Notes under the pieces: generated by a model
The model's input: only the letters and a program-made list of their open reading frames with translations
Database searches by the model: none
What the model was told of the DNA's origin: nothing
Part shown: one piece after another, positions 44,831-53,418 of the stretch
How the letters are laid out: each line of letters starts with the position of its first letter
Position numbering within the stretch: position 1 is the stretch's first letter
Made by a program: the position numbers and the translations under genes
Source: JABJAG01 sp038137215
GTDB taxonomy: Bacteria; Pseudomonadota; Alphaproteobacteria; UBA6615
Direction of reading: 5' to 3'
DNA: 64,000 nucleotides
NCBI GenBank assembly: GCA_038137215.1
Contig: JAYQBG010000004.1
Coordinates: forward strand, 62,001-126,000

Positions 44831-45455
44831 CGCTGACCCCGATCATGCTGTCGCGCGTCACAAGCGCTTCGAGTTGTTCTGCCGTCCAGTCCTCCGTCCC
44901 TTCCGGGCGTTGCGGCAGCACCAGATAGCGCAGGTCGGCATTGCTGTCATGCACGCGCACCTGCATGGCATCCGACAACTCGGTCCCGAACTCCCTCAGA
45001 ACCGCCCGCGGCTCGCGCACGGCACGCGCACGATAGTCGCGACGCTTGTACCAGGCCGGAGGAATTCCGAGGATTGGGCGCGGGTAGCAGGAACACAAGG
45101 TGCAGACCACCATGTTGTGGACCTCGTCGGTATTCTCGACCACGCAGAGTTCCATGGGCTTCATGTCGATCCCGAACTCCCGCAAGGCATCGGCGCTGTT
45201 TGACAGCAGAAGCTCCTTGAAGTCTGGATCCGTCCAGGCCCGCACAACGATTTTGGCCCCCAGGCTTTCACCGCGGGTGTCCATGAACTCGATGGCGCGC
45301 CGGATTTCGTCACCCGACACCACCCCTTTTTCGATCAGCAGTTCACGAACAGCTGTTTCGAGGATCTGTGCTTCGAGCGACGGCAAGGTGTCTTCCTGAA
45401 TCGGCTTGCCGTCATGGTCGTGACCGTGGTCGTGATCGTGATGGTGTTCACTCAT
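44799..45455 (-). CDS. Cobalt-type nitrile hydratase alpha subunit / thiocyanate hydrolase gamma-like subunit
   Basis: 218 residues. The metal-binding claw is C118-T-L-C-S-C123 in VVCTLCSCYPRPILG; Thr rather than Ser at position two marks the cobalt type. The rest fits the family (PPAWYKRRDYRARAVREPRAVLREFG). The N-terminus is a His/Asp-rich tail (residues 4-15, HHHDHDHGHDHD), unusual for the family and likely metal-binding. Gene order with the two short upstream genes matches thiocyanate hydrolase scnB-scnA-scnC, with this as scnC. The substrate (nitrile or thiocyanate) cannot be decided by eye. Confidence 0.88.
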   Translation of the reverse strand: MSEHHHDHDHGHDHDGKPIQEDTLPSLEAQILETAVRELLIEKGVVSGDEIRRAIEFMDTRGESLGAKIVVRAWTDPDFKELLLSNSADALREFGIDMKPMELCVVENTDEVHNMVVCTLCSCYPRPILGIPPAWYKRRDYRARAVREPRAVLREFGTELSDAMQVRVHDSNADLRYLVLPQRPEGTEDWTAEQLEALVTRDSMIGVSDVLDPAEARA

Positions 45456-45479
45456 CTTGATACCGCTTTCCGCACCGGC

Positions 45480-45764
45480 TCAGGCCGGCGCCAACCAGTG
45501 TTCGTAGATTTCGATTTCGAGCGTGTCGTCAGCCGGACCATCATAGTCGTCCCAGATATCGGACTGCTTGAAATTGACCCGGTACAGCATTTTGTAGGGC
45601 AATCCGGAATGTCCGTAGGCGAGCCGTTCCGGATTCGGATACGAGCCTACAATCCGTTCAATGACACCCGTTTTACCGCGGATGTAGATCGGTGTGCGCA
45701 CATGCCCGGGCTGATTGCGCTGCAGAATACGAACCTTGTCACCAGGACGATACTTAGACTCCAT
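45480..45764 (-). CDS. Nitrile hydratase beta C-terminal domain protein / thiocyanate hydrolase alpha-like subunit
   Basis: 94 residues: MESKYRPGDKVRILQRNQPGHVRTPIYIRGKTGVIERIVGSY, then LPYKMLYRVNFKQSDIWDDY and EIEIYEHWLAPA. This is the SH3-like barrel that normally forms the C-terminal half of the NHase beta subunit. Its ATG overlaps the stop of the gene encoding the N-terminal half by 11 bases, so the two halves are separate, translationally coupled polypeptides as in SCNase and toyocamycin nitrile hydratase. Confidence 0.85.
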   Translation of the reverse strand: MESKYRPGDKVRILQRNQPGHVRTPIYIRGKTGVIERIVGSYPNPERLAYGHSGLPYKMLYRVNFKQSDIWDDYDGPADDTLEIEIYEHWLAPA

Positions 45765-46086
45765 CGCGTTCCGCCTCCAGCCGTTCCCGCACCTCGGCCT
45801 GTTTGGCCTCGAGTTCCTCTTGGGTGTACACGCCCTTTTCCAGCATGAGCCACGAAACCGCCTGCAACCACCGCTCATAGTAGGGGTACTTGTGGTAGTC
45901 CTCGCCGAGGGCTTCCTGCATGCGTCGGGATTCGTCCACCCGGGCCAGCTGTCGCTTCTGATCGAAGATCAACATCATCAACGCATCGACGGTCTTTTCC
46001 CAATGGGTCGGCACGTGTTCGTGGGTTGCCGGATCGACGTCTCCGGCAGGCAACCCGCCATAATCATGAGGACCGCGCATATTCAC
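45754..46086 (-). CDS. Nitrile hydratase beta N-terminal domain protein / thiocyanate hydrolase beta-like subunit
   Basis: 110 residues: MNMRGPHDYGGLPAGDVDPATHEHVPTHWEKTVDALMMLIF, equivalent to the HDxGG start and helical arm of NHase beta, then EDYHKYPYYERWLQAVSWLMLEKGV. It is the first of three genes on the minus strand; the next supplies the missing SH3-like domain. It is divergent from an uncharacterised gene pair, with 179 bases between. Confidence 0.82.
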   Translation of the reverse strand: MNMRGPHDYGGLPAGDVDPATHEHVPTHWEKTVDALMMLIFDQKRQLARVDESRRMQEALGEDYHKYPYYERWLQAVSWLMLEKGVYTQEELEAKQAEVRERLEAERDGV

Positions 46087-46265
46087 CTCTCAAATCAATC
46101 CATAGAATTTCTACCGGAAATCGCACGCATATCAAAGCGTTCATCAAAAATTCACCATAACGCTGCCAGGAGCTCTGTTTTTATTGGATTTGGCGTCTTT
46201 CCTTCAGAATCATTACACCTTTTGAGTTCAGAAAGAGAGCCAGCCCCTTCAACAGGACAGACTCA

Positions 46266-47474
46266 ATGGTCATGGATCGCGAAACGCTTGCCCGCACAAT
46301 CGATGTGGGACGCACGTCAAGTCTAAAGTGTTTTGAGACGTCCAAGGACATTGCGGCGATTTCCGCCGATATCGCGGCGGTTTCCGCCGACGTTTCCAAG
46401 GACGACCCGGGCCTTACGAGGTTCCGGAATCGGTACCTGAATGATTCCATTCTGCTCAAGGTCGTCGAATCCGAGATGTCTCGCGGGAAACGGATTTTCC
46501 GGATCGAGACCCTCATCTATTTCCCCTACAACCATAAAAACATCTACGAAGGGGGCGACTCCATCCTGGTGAAAGACCGCCAGCGCACGGAGAAGCTCAA
46601 GATGAAGTGCGGCCTCGATCCCACAAACGAAGAGAAGATCGAAGACTATCGGTGGGACATCGATATGCTCGACTTGTTCAATTGATTGCCCACACTCGAC
46701 CCCTTCCTGATGAAGTGTAAGGTTCAGCAGAGCGGAATTGAGGACCAGATCAGCCCTGCTTACTTCAATATTTCACTGCAGGAATGGAAGCGACTGCAGG
46801 GCCCGATCCGCGAGAAGATCGAAGCCCTCGTGCGGCGTGCACTCAACGTCGAAGCCGAGGAAACCAGTAAAGAAGTTGAAGCGCATGTTTCAAAGTTTTT
46901 GAAAAAAATCTGGGAAGCCCGGGACGTCGAAGGCATCGAAGACTTCGTCAAGAGCCTCGATCTGACACCCGAGCGCGCGCCGGAAATGTTCTTTGCCTGG
47001 AAAGCAATCTGCTACTACCAGTCGCAGTACAAAACGATCAAACCGGCCATGCGCGACTTCTTCGGCTGGTTCGGGGACCCCAAGAAGGCACTCCCGGCTG
47101 ACATGAACGCACTTGGCACCGAAGCCAAGAAGCGAATTCTTGCGGAAATGAATGCCGTGCGCGGCCAGATGCGCGATTGCTACATGACGATTGAGCAGAG
47201 CCTGAAGAATTACGAAGACAGCCACTGGCAGTTCATCAAAGAAGGCAAACCAGCGGGGTTCATAGGGTTTCTGAGTGAAGCAGACCGGCACTACATGGAA
47301 CTGGCAGCCTGTCTGAGCTCGATTGCACACGGCATCAACCTGCACCAGGATCAGATCCGGCGCACGGATGAGGATACGCAACTGCTGAACGAACAGCATC
47401 GCATTCTGCTTGATTGCCTGATCGGGGTCTTTGGCGCCGACGAGCAGCCGCAAGGCATGAGGATGGCCAGCTAA
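46266..47474 (+). pseudogene. Uncharacterised reading frame split by an in-frame TGA (two ORFs, same frame)
   Basis: ORF A (46266-46685, 139 residues) has AGGA nine bases before its ATG, a repeated peptide (IAAISAD-IAAVSAD, matching a 21-base near-direct repeat around 46350-46392) and ends LDLFN. Its TGA (46683-46685) is followed at once, in the same frame, by a TTG opening ORF B (46686-47474, 262 residues: LPTLDPFLMKCKVQQSGIED, then a helical, charged protein). ORF B has no ribosome binding site of its own. The pair probably represents one ~402-residue protein with a nonsense codon, or a read-through or sequencing artefact. No family recognised. Confidence 0.6.
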
Positions 47475-47479
47475 CGCCC

Positions 47480-48046
47480 TCAGGAGATGTCGGAGGTCAG
47501 CAACTTCAATCGTTGCCCCGCCCGACGCAGGCGCTCCTCGACATCGACGGGCGTATCGCCTGTGACGTGCTCGCCGACATCGTAGAAATACCAGAGCCGC
47601 GCCCGAAACGCGGCGTCCTGGACACTGAGACCCGCCTCTTCGAACAGAACTCGGGCCGTCTCCATCCGGCGGTCATCGACTTCGGCCACAGCTTCTGCCA
47701 CGTCGGAATCGAACTGTGCCCAGGCGCGCATAGCGTTGTCGTAACGATCGGGATCTTCATGTGCGAGAAACTCCAGAATCGCGCGCATCTTCTCGATGGG
47801 TCCGCCTTCCGTCACGGAAACCTGAGCCAGTACAGGGTCTGTCTGACGACGGGCCCAGTACTCGGGCAATGATCGCAACAGGTCATTTCGATTCTTGAAA
47901 TGCCAGTAGAAGCTTCCCTTGGTGACGCCGAGGCGCTCTGCCAGAGGTTCAACCTTTACATGGTCGACCCCCCGTTCCCGCATCAATTCCAGTGCTTCAG
48001 CAAGCCAGGACTCGCGGTCTTGCGATTGGTCGCGCTTCTTATTCAA
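47480..48046 (-). CDS. TetR family transcriptional regulator
   Basis: 188 residues from the TTG at 48046 (GAGG eight bases upstream); a further upstream start is possible but adds a Cys-rich non-homologous leader. The N-terminal HTH reads WLAEALELMRERGVDHVKVEPLAERLGVTKGSFYWHFKNRNDLLRSL. The C-terminal ligand domain has no recognisable specificity. It is divergent from the VOC dioxygenase, with an imperfect inverted repeat between, so it likely controls that gene. Confidence 0.87.
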   Translation of the reverse strand: MNKKRDQSQDRESWLAEALELMRERGVDHVKVEPLAERLGVTKGSFYWHFKNRNDLLRSLPEYWARRQTDPVLAQVSVTEGGPIEKMRAILEFLAHEDPDRYDNAMRAWAQFDSDVAEAVAEVDDRRMETARVLFEEAGLSVQDAAFRARLWYFYDVGEHVTGDTPVDVEERLRRAGQRLKLLTSDIS

Positions 48047-48097
48047 AATGCCCTCTTCGACTTGGCAACAACCTATTGACGACGCCTGCGTCACGCA

Positions 48098-48116
48098 ATA
48101 CCGTACGCTACCGTAT
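48098..48116. promoter_or_regulatory. Candidate TetR operator
   Basis: ATACCGTA-CGC-TACCGTAT: 8-bp arms with one mismatch about a 3-base centre, between the divergent tetR and VOC dioxygenase genes. Confidence 0.55.
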
Positions 48117-48208
48117 GGAACGCACATGGCATTCCGCAATCGACAAGTTTCAACTAGACTTAAGTGCAAGAGTCGTCATCCGGACGACCGGCAGGAGGAA
48201 ACAGCTAT

Positions 48209-49171
48209 ATGACGGATTCAATTATCAAGGTCGCGGATATTGCGTGGGGCCGCATGCGTTCGCCGGACCTGGACAAGCAGGAAGAGTTCCTGACCCGCTT
48301 CGGCATGATCCGCAGCGAGCGGACGGAAAACGCGCTCTATATGCGCGGCACAGGCACAAGCCACCATATCCATGTGACTGAGCTGGGTAATCCCGGTTTC
48401 ATCAGCCTCGCGTTTCGCGCTCGCAACGAAGACGACCTTCACAAGCTGGCCAAGGAGGCCGAGGGAGCCTCAGACGTCGAAGACATTGATGAACCCGGCG
48501 GCGGAAAGCGGGTCCGGTTGACCGAACCGAATGGTTACACCATTGAGGTGGTCCACGGCGTGGCCGAGGTCGATGAAATTCCGGTCGAGCGGCAGCCTTA
48601 CAACTTCGGCAATATCGACAAGTACAAGCGCGCCGGCGAACTGTGGCGTCACGATAAGGGCCCGGCCCATGTCATGCGCATCGGCCACGGCGTTCTGGGC
48701 ACCACCAAGCTCGAGGAGAGCACGGCCTGGGTGCGCAAGCATATCGGGCTGATCGCGTCGGACGAGGTTTTTGTCGAAGGCGACCAGGACAAGGTAATCG
48801 CCAGCTTCAACCGCATCGATGCGGGCGAGGAATATGTCGACCACCATGTATTTCTCTATGTCGGCAACGAGCAGGCCGGCCTGAACCATATTTCGTTCGA
48901 AGTCCCCGATTTCGACGATGTGATGATGGGTCATGAATACCTGCGCGACACCGGCGATTACGACCATGTCTGGGGAATCGGCCGTCATGTTCTGGGGAGC
49001 CAGATCTATGACTACTGGAAAGATCCGTGGGGCCGGGTGCATGAGCACTGGGCGGACACCGATACCCTCAACAATGCCTATGGCACACGTTATGTGCCGG
49101 CTGAAGAAGGTCTGAATTCCCAGTGGGGCGAACCGGCGCCGATGGAGTTCATCAACCACGTCAGCCCCTAG
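48209..49171 (+). CDS. VOC family protein, extradiol ring-cleavage dioxygenase-like
   Basis: 320 residues made of two glyoxalase/VOC modules. The Fe(II) ligands of type I extradiol dioxygenases appear as H160 (MRIGHGVLG), H227 (LNHISFEVPD) and E279 (RVHEHWADTD). The start at 48209 follows an excellent AGGAGGAAACAGCT site, within a longer open frame. Catechol- or biphenyl-type substrates are possible; no other aromatic genes are near. The divergent TetR gene likely regulates it and a strong terminator follows. Confidence 0.85.
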   Translation: MTDSIIKVADIAWGRMRSPDLDKQEEFLTRFGMIRSERTENALYMRGTGTSHHIHVTELGNPGFISLAFRARNEDDLHKLAKEAEGASDVEDIDEPGGGKRVRLTEPNGYTIEVVHGVAEVDEIPVERQPYNFGNIDKYKRAGELWRHDKGPAHVMRIGHGVLGTTKLEESTAWVRKHIGLIASDEVFVEGDQDKVIASFNRIDAGEEYVDHHVFLYVGNEQAGLNHISFEVPDFDDVMMGHEYLRDTGDYDHVWGIGRHVLGSQIYDYWKDPWGRVHEHWADTDTLNNAYGTRYVPAEEGLNSQWGEPAPMEFINHVSP

Positions 49172-49191
49172 CGACCAGTTCGTTTGCGATC

Positions 49192-49224
49192 ACGGCCCGG
49201 CCTCCCCGCCGGGCCGTTTTCGTT
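49192..49224 (+). terminator. Rho-independent terminator of the VOC dioxygenase gene
   Basis: Stem CGGCCCGGC/GCCGGGCCG around a short C-rich loop, followed by TTTTCGTTT, 20 bases after the stop. Confidence 0.85.
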
Positions 49225-49296
49225 TGTGTCGCCTATTGCTTGGCCCGCACACTCATTTCTGGCAGAGAAGTCTCAACCCAAGCCGATTTCGAGCCC

Positions 49297-50982
49297 ATGA
49301 CCGAACTCACAGACTCTGACACCGACATCTCGCCTCACGATTTCATTCGTGAAAAAGTCCGCGCCGATCTGGACACGGGCCTGCATGACCAGGTTGTGAC
49401 GCGCTTCCCGCCGGAACCAAACGGCTTTCTGCATATTGGTCATGCCAAATCGATCTGTCTGAATTTCGGTATCGCATCGGAATTCGGCGGGCGATGCAAT
49501 CTGCGTTTCGACGATACGAACCCGGCCAAGGAAGACGAGACCTACATCGACGCGATCCAGGAAGACGTACGCTGGCTGGGTTTCGACTGGGGCGAAAACC
49601 TGTTCCATGCATCGGACTATTTCGAACAACTCTACGACTGGGCCTGCCACCTGATCGAAACCGGCAAGGCCTATGTGGATGACCTCTCCGCTGATGAAAT
49701 CCGGGAATATCGCGGCACCCTGACCGAACCCGGTCGGCCGAGCCCCTATCGGGACCGGCCGGCTGCGGAGAACCTGGATCTGTTTGCCCGGATGCGCGCC
49801 GGGGAATTCCCAGATGGCGCAAAGGTCCTTCGCGCCAGGATCGATATGAGTTCCGGCAACATCAATCTGCGCGACCCGGTTCTGTACCGGATCATCCGCC
49901 ACCCGCATCCGCGCACGGGGGATGCGTGGTGCATCTACCCCAACTACGACTTCGCACATGGTCAGTCGGACGCCATCGAAGGGGTAACCCATTCGGTGTG
50001 CACTCTGGAGTTCGAGGACCACCGACCGCTGTATGACTGGTTTCTTGAAAACCTGCCTGTCCCCGCTCGTCCGCGACAGTATGAGTTCGGGCGCCTTAAC
50101 CTCGGCCATACGGTGTTGTCCAAACGCCGACTGAACCAACTCGTTGCCGATCAGCATGTTGCCGGATGGGACGATCCCCGGATGCCAACCGTATCGGGCC
50201 TGCGGCGCCGTGGCGTTCCGGCAACCGCAATTCGCGATTTCATCGGCCGGCTGGGTGTCACCAAGGCCGATGGGCTGGTCGAAATGTCATATCTGGAGAA
50301 CACCATCCGCGAACACCTGAACCAGACCGCACGGCGGCGGATGGCCGTGCTCGATCCGGTCAAACTGGTGATCGAAAATTACCCGGAAGGCCAGACCGAG
50401 GAGCTCGAGGCCGTTAACAACCCGGCCGACGAGAACTCGGACACGCGCATGGTTCCCTTCGGCCGGGAACTGTGGGTTGAGCGTGACGACTACATGGACG
50501 ACGCGCCCAAGAAGTTCCGGCGCCTGACCATCGGCCGGGAAGTTCGGTTGCGTTTCGCCTATTTCGTGACCTGTACCGACGTCATCAAGGACGACGCCGG
50601 GAACGTCACGGAGATCCGCTGCACCTATGATCCGGATTCGCGCGGTGGCGATTCGCCCGATGGCCGGAAAGTTCGCGGCACGATCCATTGGGCGTCCGCC
50701 GCTCATGCGGTCGAGGCCGAGGTCCGGCTGTACGACCACCTCTTCGCCGCAGAAGAACCCGGCAAGGAACGCGATTGGCTGGAGGACCTGAACCCGGACT
50801 CGCTCGAAGTCCGCATAGGTTGTTTCCTCGAGCCGTCCCTGAGCGAAGCCGAAACCGGGGTGCCGGTCCAGTTCGAACGGCTCGGTTATTTCTGTGCCGA
50901 CCCCGATTCCGCACCCGATGCGCTGGTGTTCAACCGCACCGTCGGCCTGCGGGACAGCTGGGCCAAGGTCAAAGGGACGTAG
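49297..50982 (+). CDS. glnS: Glutaminyl-tRNA synthetase
   Basis: 561-residue class I synthetase, near the E. coli length. TRFPPEPNGFLHIGHAKSICLNF carries the HIGH motif (46-49), RFDDTNPAKED follows, and HTVLSKRRLNQL (about 272) is the KMSKS-equivalent VLSKR. A C-terminal anticodon-binding beta-barrel is complete (EVRIGCFLEPSL...). Start at ATG 49297 (MTELTDSDTDISPHDFIREK) within a longer open frame. Many alphaproteobacteria lack GlnRS and use GatCAB instead, so this may be an acquired gene. Confidence 0.95.
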   Translation: MTELTDSDTDISPHDFIREKVRADLDTGLHDQVVTRFPPEPNGFLHIGHAKSICLNFGIASEFGGRCNLRFDDTNPAKEDETYIDAIQEDVRWLGFDWGENLFHASDYFEQLYDWACHLIETGKAYVDDLSADEIREYRGTLTEPGRPSPYRDRPAAENLDLFARMRAGEFPDGAKVLRARIDMSSGNINLRDPVLYRIIRHPHPRTGDAWCIYPNYDFAHGQSDAIEGVTHSVCTLEFEDHRPLYDWFLENLPVPARPRQYEFGRLNLGHTVLSKRRLNQLVADQHVAGWDDPRMPTVSGLRRRGVPATAIRDFIGRLGVTKADGLVEMSYLENTIREHLNQTARRRMAVLDPVKLVIENYPEGQTEELEAVNNPADENSDTRMVPFGRELWVERDDYMDDAPKKFRRLTIGREVRLRFAYFVTCTDVIKDDAGNVTEIRCTYDPDSRGGDSPDGRKVRGTIHWASAAHAVEAEVRLYDHLFAAEEPGKERDWLEDLNPDSLEVRIGCFLEPSLSEAETGVPVQFERLGYFCADPDSAPDALVFNRTVGLRDSWAKVKGT

Positions 50983-51025
50983 ATTCAACCGGGCCGTGCA
51001 CCCTCTTTCAAACACGGAGTTTTTA

Positions 51026-51400
51026 ATGGAAATCAATATCCCCGAGGTCCTTGCCGAGCTCACGGCAGCCCATGACCGCTATGAACAGGCGCTGGTCACG
51101 AATGATGTTGCCGTTCTCGACGAGTTGTTCTGGAACAACGAACTGACACTGCGTTACGGGATCAACGAACAGCTTTACGGACACGAGCAGATCGCTGCAT
51201 TCCGTGCCGCGCGCTCATCGGTCGGGCTTGAACGGACCACCGATCCGGTCGTGGTGACCACCTATGGCCGGGATTTCGGAACCGCCAATCTGGAATTCTA
51301 TCGGGAGAGCGTCGGCGGGATTGGCCGGCAAAGCCAGACCTGGGTCCGCATGCCGGAGGGCTGGCGTATCGTTGCCGCCCATGTGAGCGTCATCAAATAG
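51026..51400 (+). CDS. AtzH-like / HpxZ-type NTF2-fold protein (DUF3225)
   Basis: 124 residues, start ATG 51026 with ACGGAG upstream. MEINIPEVLAELTAAHDRYEQALVTNDVAVLDELFW and TLRYGINEQLYGHEQIAAFRAAR, ending WRIVAAHVSVIK, fit the AtzH-like/HpxZ family (oxalurate and cyanuric-acid pathways). No amidase or hpx/atz partner is present here. It is 43 bases after glnS and ends at a bidirectional terminator. Confidence 0.82.
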   Translation: MEINIPEVLAELTAAHDRYEQALVTNDVAVLDELFWNNELTLRYGINEQLYGHEQIAAFRAARSSVGLERTTDPVVVTTYGRDFGTANLEFYRESVGGIGRQSQTWVRMPEGWRIVAAHVSVIK

Positions 51401-51401
51401 A

Positions 51402-51430
51402 AAAAGGCCGCTCGGAAGAGCGGCCTTTTC
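51402..51430. terminator. Bidirectional rho-independent terminator
   Basis: AAAAGGCCGCTC-GGAA-GAGCGGCCTTTT: a 12-bp perfect stem with GGAA loop, between convergent hpxZ-like and pckG genes. Confidence 0.93.
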
Positions 51431-51449
51431 CAGATATTCCTGCGTGCCG

Positions 51450-53276
51450 TTAGCTGGCAGCGCGCCAGATTTCCGGGGCATCCTCCATGTCGGAGAGTAG
51501 CGCCTGACGCTGGGCCTCCATTTCTTCGGGAAGCCGGCCAGCAAAACTGTCAAACAGTTCCTTCTGCGATTCAGCTTCCTGACTGCCATCGGCGCGCGCA
51601 AGATCCATGATCCCGCTGAAGGCATCTGACGAAAAATCGAGCCCCGTCCAGTTCAGATCCTGGTAGCGCGGCATATTGCCGAGCGGTCCCTCGACAGCAT
51701 CCACATTTCCATGGACGCGGTCGCAGACCCATTCCAGAACGCGCATATTCTCGCCGAAGCCCGGCCAGATGAAGTTTCCGGCCTCGTCCTTGCGGAACCA
51801 GTTGACCCGGAAAATTTTCGGCAACGCGAGGTTCTTGTCAGCAAAGCCAAGCCAATGCTGGAAGTAGTCGGCCATGTTGTATCCGCAGAACGGCAGCATC
51901 GCCATCGGATCACGTCGGATCGCGGCCTGATTGTCAGCCGCTGCCGTGGCTTCGGACCCCATGGTGGCCGCCATATAGACACCGTGCTCCCAGTCCTTGG
52001 CCTCATAGACCAGCGGGAAGGTACTGCTGAGGCGGCCGCCGAACACGAAGGCGTCAATCGGCACACCTGCCGGGTCGTCCCAGGCCGGATCAAGGCTGGG
52101 GCAGTTGATCGCGGCCACCGTGAAGCGTGCATTCGCATGCGCTGCCAGGCGTCCGCAATCGGGCGTCCAGTCATTGCCCTGCCAGTCGATCAGATGGTCC
52201 GGCGCGTCGCCATCCTTGCCTTCCCACCAGACGTCACCGTCATCGGTGAGGGCCACATTGGTGAAGATCGTGTCCTTGACGATCATCTTCATGGCGTTCG
52301 GATTGGTCTTGGTTGAGGTGCCCGGCACCACGCCGAAGTAGCCTGCTTCTGGATTGATGGCATGGAGGCGCCCGTCATCGCCGGGCTTAATCCAGGCAAT
52401 ATCGTCACCGACGGTGCTAACCGTCCAGCCTTCATAGCCCTCGGGCGGAATCAGCATGGCCAGATTGGTTTTGCCGCAGGCGCTCGGAAAGGCCGCTGCA
52501 ATATATGTCTTCTCGCCCTTCGGAGAGGTCAGACCGAGAATCAGCATGTGCTCGGCCAGCCAGCCTTCTTCCTTCGCCATGATTGAGGCGATCCGAAGTG
52601 AGAAGCACTTCTTCCCGAGCAGCGCATTGCCGCCATAGCCACTGCCATAGGACCAGATCGAATGATCCTGCGGGTAGTGGACGATGTATTTGGTCTTGTT
52701 GCACGGCCAGACCACGTCTTCCTGACCGGGCTCAAGGGGTGCGCCCACAGAATGCAGACACGGAACAAAGTCGCCGTCGCCAAGGACGTCGAGGGCAGCC
52801 TGCCCCATTCGGGTCATGATCTTCATGCTGGCGGCAACATAGGGCGAGTCAGAGAGCTGCACGCCGATATGGGCGATATGCGATCCGATCGGCCCCATGC
52901 TGAACGGGATGACATACATCGTTCGGCCGCGCATGCAGCCGTCGAACAACTCGTTCATGGTCGCGCGCATCTCGTCCGGCGCAATCCAATTGTTGTTCGG
53001 ACCCGCATCTTCCTCATTGTCCCAGCAAACGAAAGTCCGGTCCTCAACCCGGGCTACATCGTTGGGGTCCGAACGCGCGAGAAAACAACCGGGACGGAGT
53101 TCCTGATTTAGCGGAATGAGCATTCCGCTCTCGACCATCTGCGCGGTCAGCCGCTCATATTCTTCCTGAGACCCATCACACCAATAGATGTCATCCGGCT
53201 TGGTCAGTGCCGCGACCTCCTCGACCCAGGCAAGCAGTTTCTGATTGCCGGTTTTTCCGTTTTCAGCCTGTGCCAT
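51450..53276 (-). CDS. pckG: Phosphoenolpyruvate carboxykinase (GTP)
   Basis: 608-residue GTP-type enzyme converting oxaloacetate to PEP. Features include FSMGPIGSHIAHIGVQLSDSPYVAASMKIMTRMG, the kinase-1a P-loop FPSACGKTNLAML (about 277-289) and the metal/GTP-site GDDIAW. GTP-type PckG is distinct from the ATP-type PckA more usual in alphaproteobacteria. It follows the pykA end by 142 bases in the same direction, sharing the PEP/pyruvate node. Gluconeogenesis from acetyl-CoA products of leucine degradation would need it. Confidence 0.96.
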   Translation of the reverse strand: MAQAENGKTGNQKLLAWVEEVAALTKPDDIYWCDGSQEEYERLTAQMVESGMLIPLNQELRPGCFLARSDPNDVARVEDRTFVCWDNEEDAGPNNNWIAPDEMRATMNELFDGCMRGRTMYVIPFSMGPIGSHIAHIGVQLSDSPYVAASMKIMTRMGQAALDVLGDGDFVPCLHSVGAPLEPGQEDVVWPCNKTKYIVHYPQDHSIWSYGSGYGGNALLGKKCFSLRIASIMAKEEGWLAEHMLILGLTSPKGEKTYIAAAFPSACGKTNLAMLIPPEGYEGWTVSTVGDDIAWIKPGDDGRLHAINPEAGYFGVVPGTSTKTNPNAMKMIVKDTIFTNVALTDDGDVWWEGKDGDAPDHLIDWQGNDWTPDCGRLAAHANARFTVAAINCPSLDPAWDDPAGVPIDAFVFGGRLSSTFPLVYEAKDWEHGVYMAATMGSEATAAADNQAAIRRDPMAMLPFCGYNMADYFQHWLGFADKNLALPKIFRVNWFRKDEAGNFIWPGFGENMRVLEWVCDRVHGNVDAVEGPLGNMPRYQDLNWTGLDFSSDAFSGIMDLARADGSQEAESQKELFDSFAGRLPEEMEAQRQALLSDMEDAPEIWRAAS

Positions 53277-53418
53277 ATGGCCTCCCTATGGACTTTTGCC
53301 GCCGTTTTCCTAAACGACAATTTGGTGACACTAAGCCAAACGACTCGGGGGATGTAAACAGCCGAGAGGGGATATTTCTGGGGGCGAATCTGGCGCCTTT
53401 TGCCGCAGCGGAATGAAA

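Noticed and set aside
45754..45764. Nitrile hydratase beta split as a simple frameshift
   Set aside because: The halves overlap in a tidy ATGGAGTCTAA junction and the order matches SCNase, so a natural gene split is more likely than an error.
46683..46720. Selenocysteine insertion at the TGA between the two ORFs
   Set aside because: No bacterial SECIS-like hairpin with a GGU loop is evident just after the TGA, and no sel genes are visible in the window.
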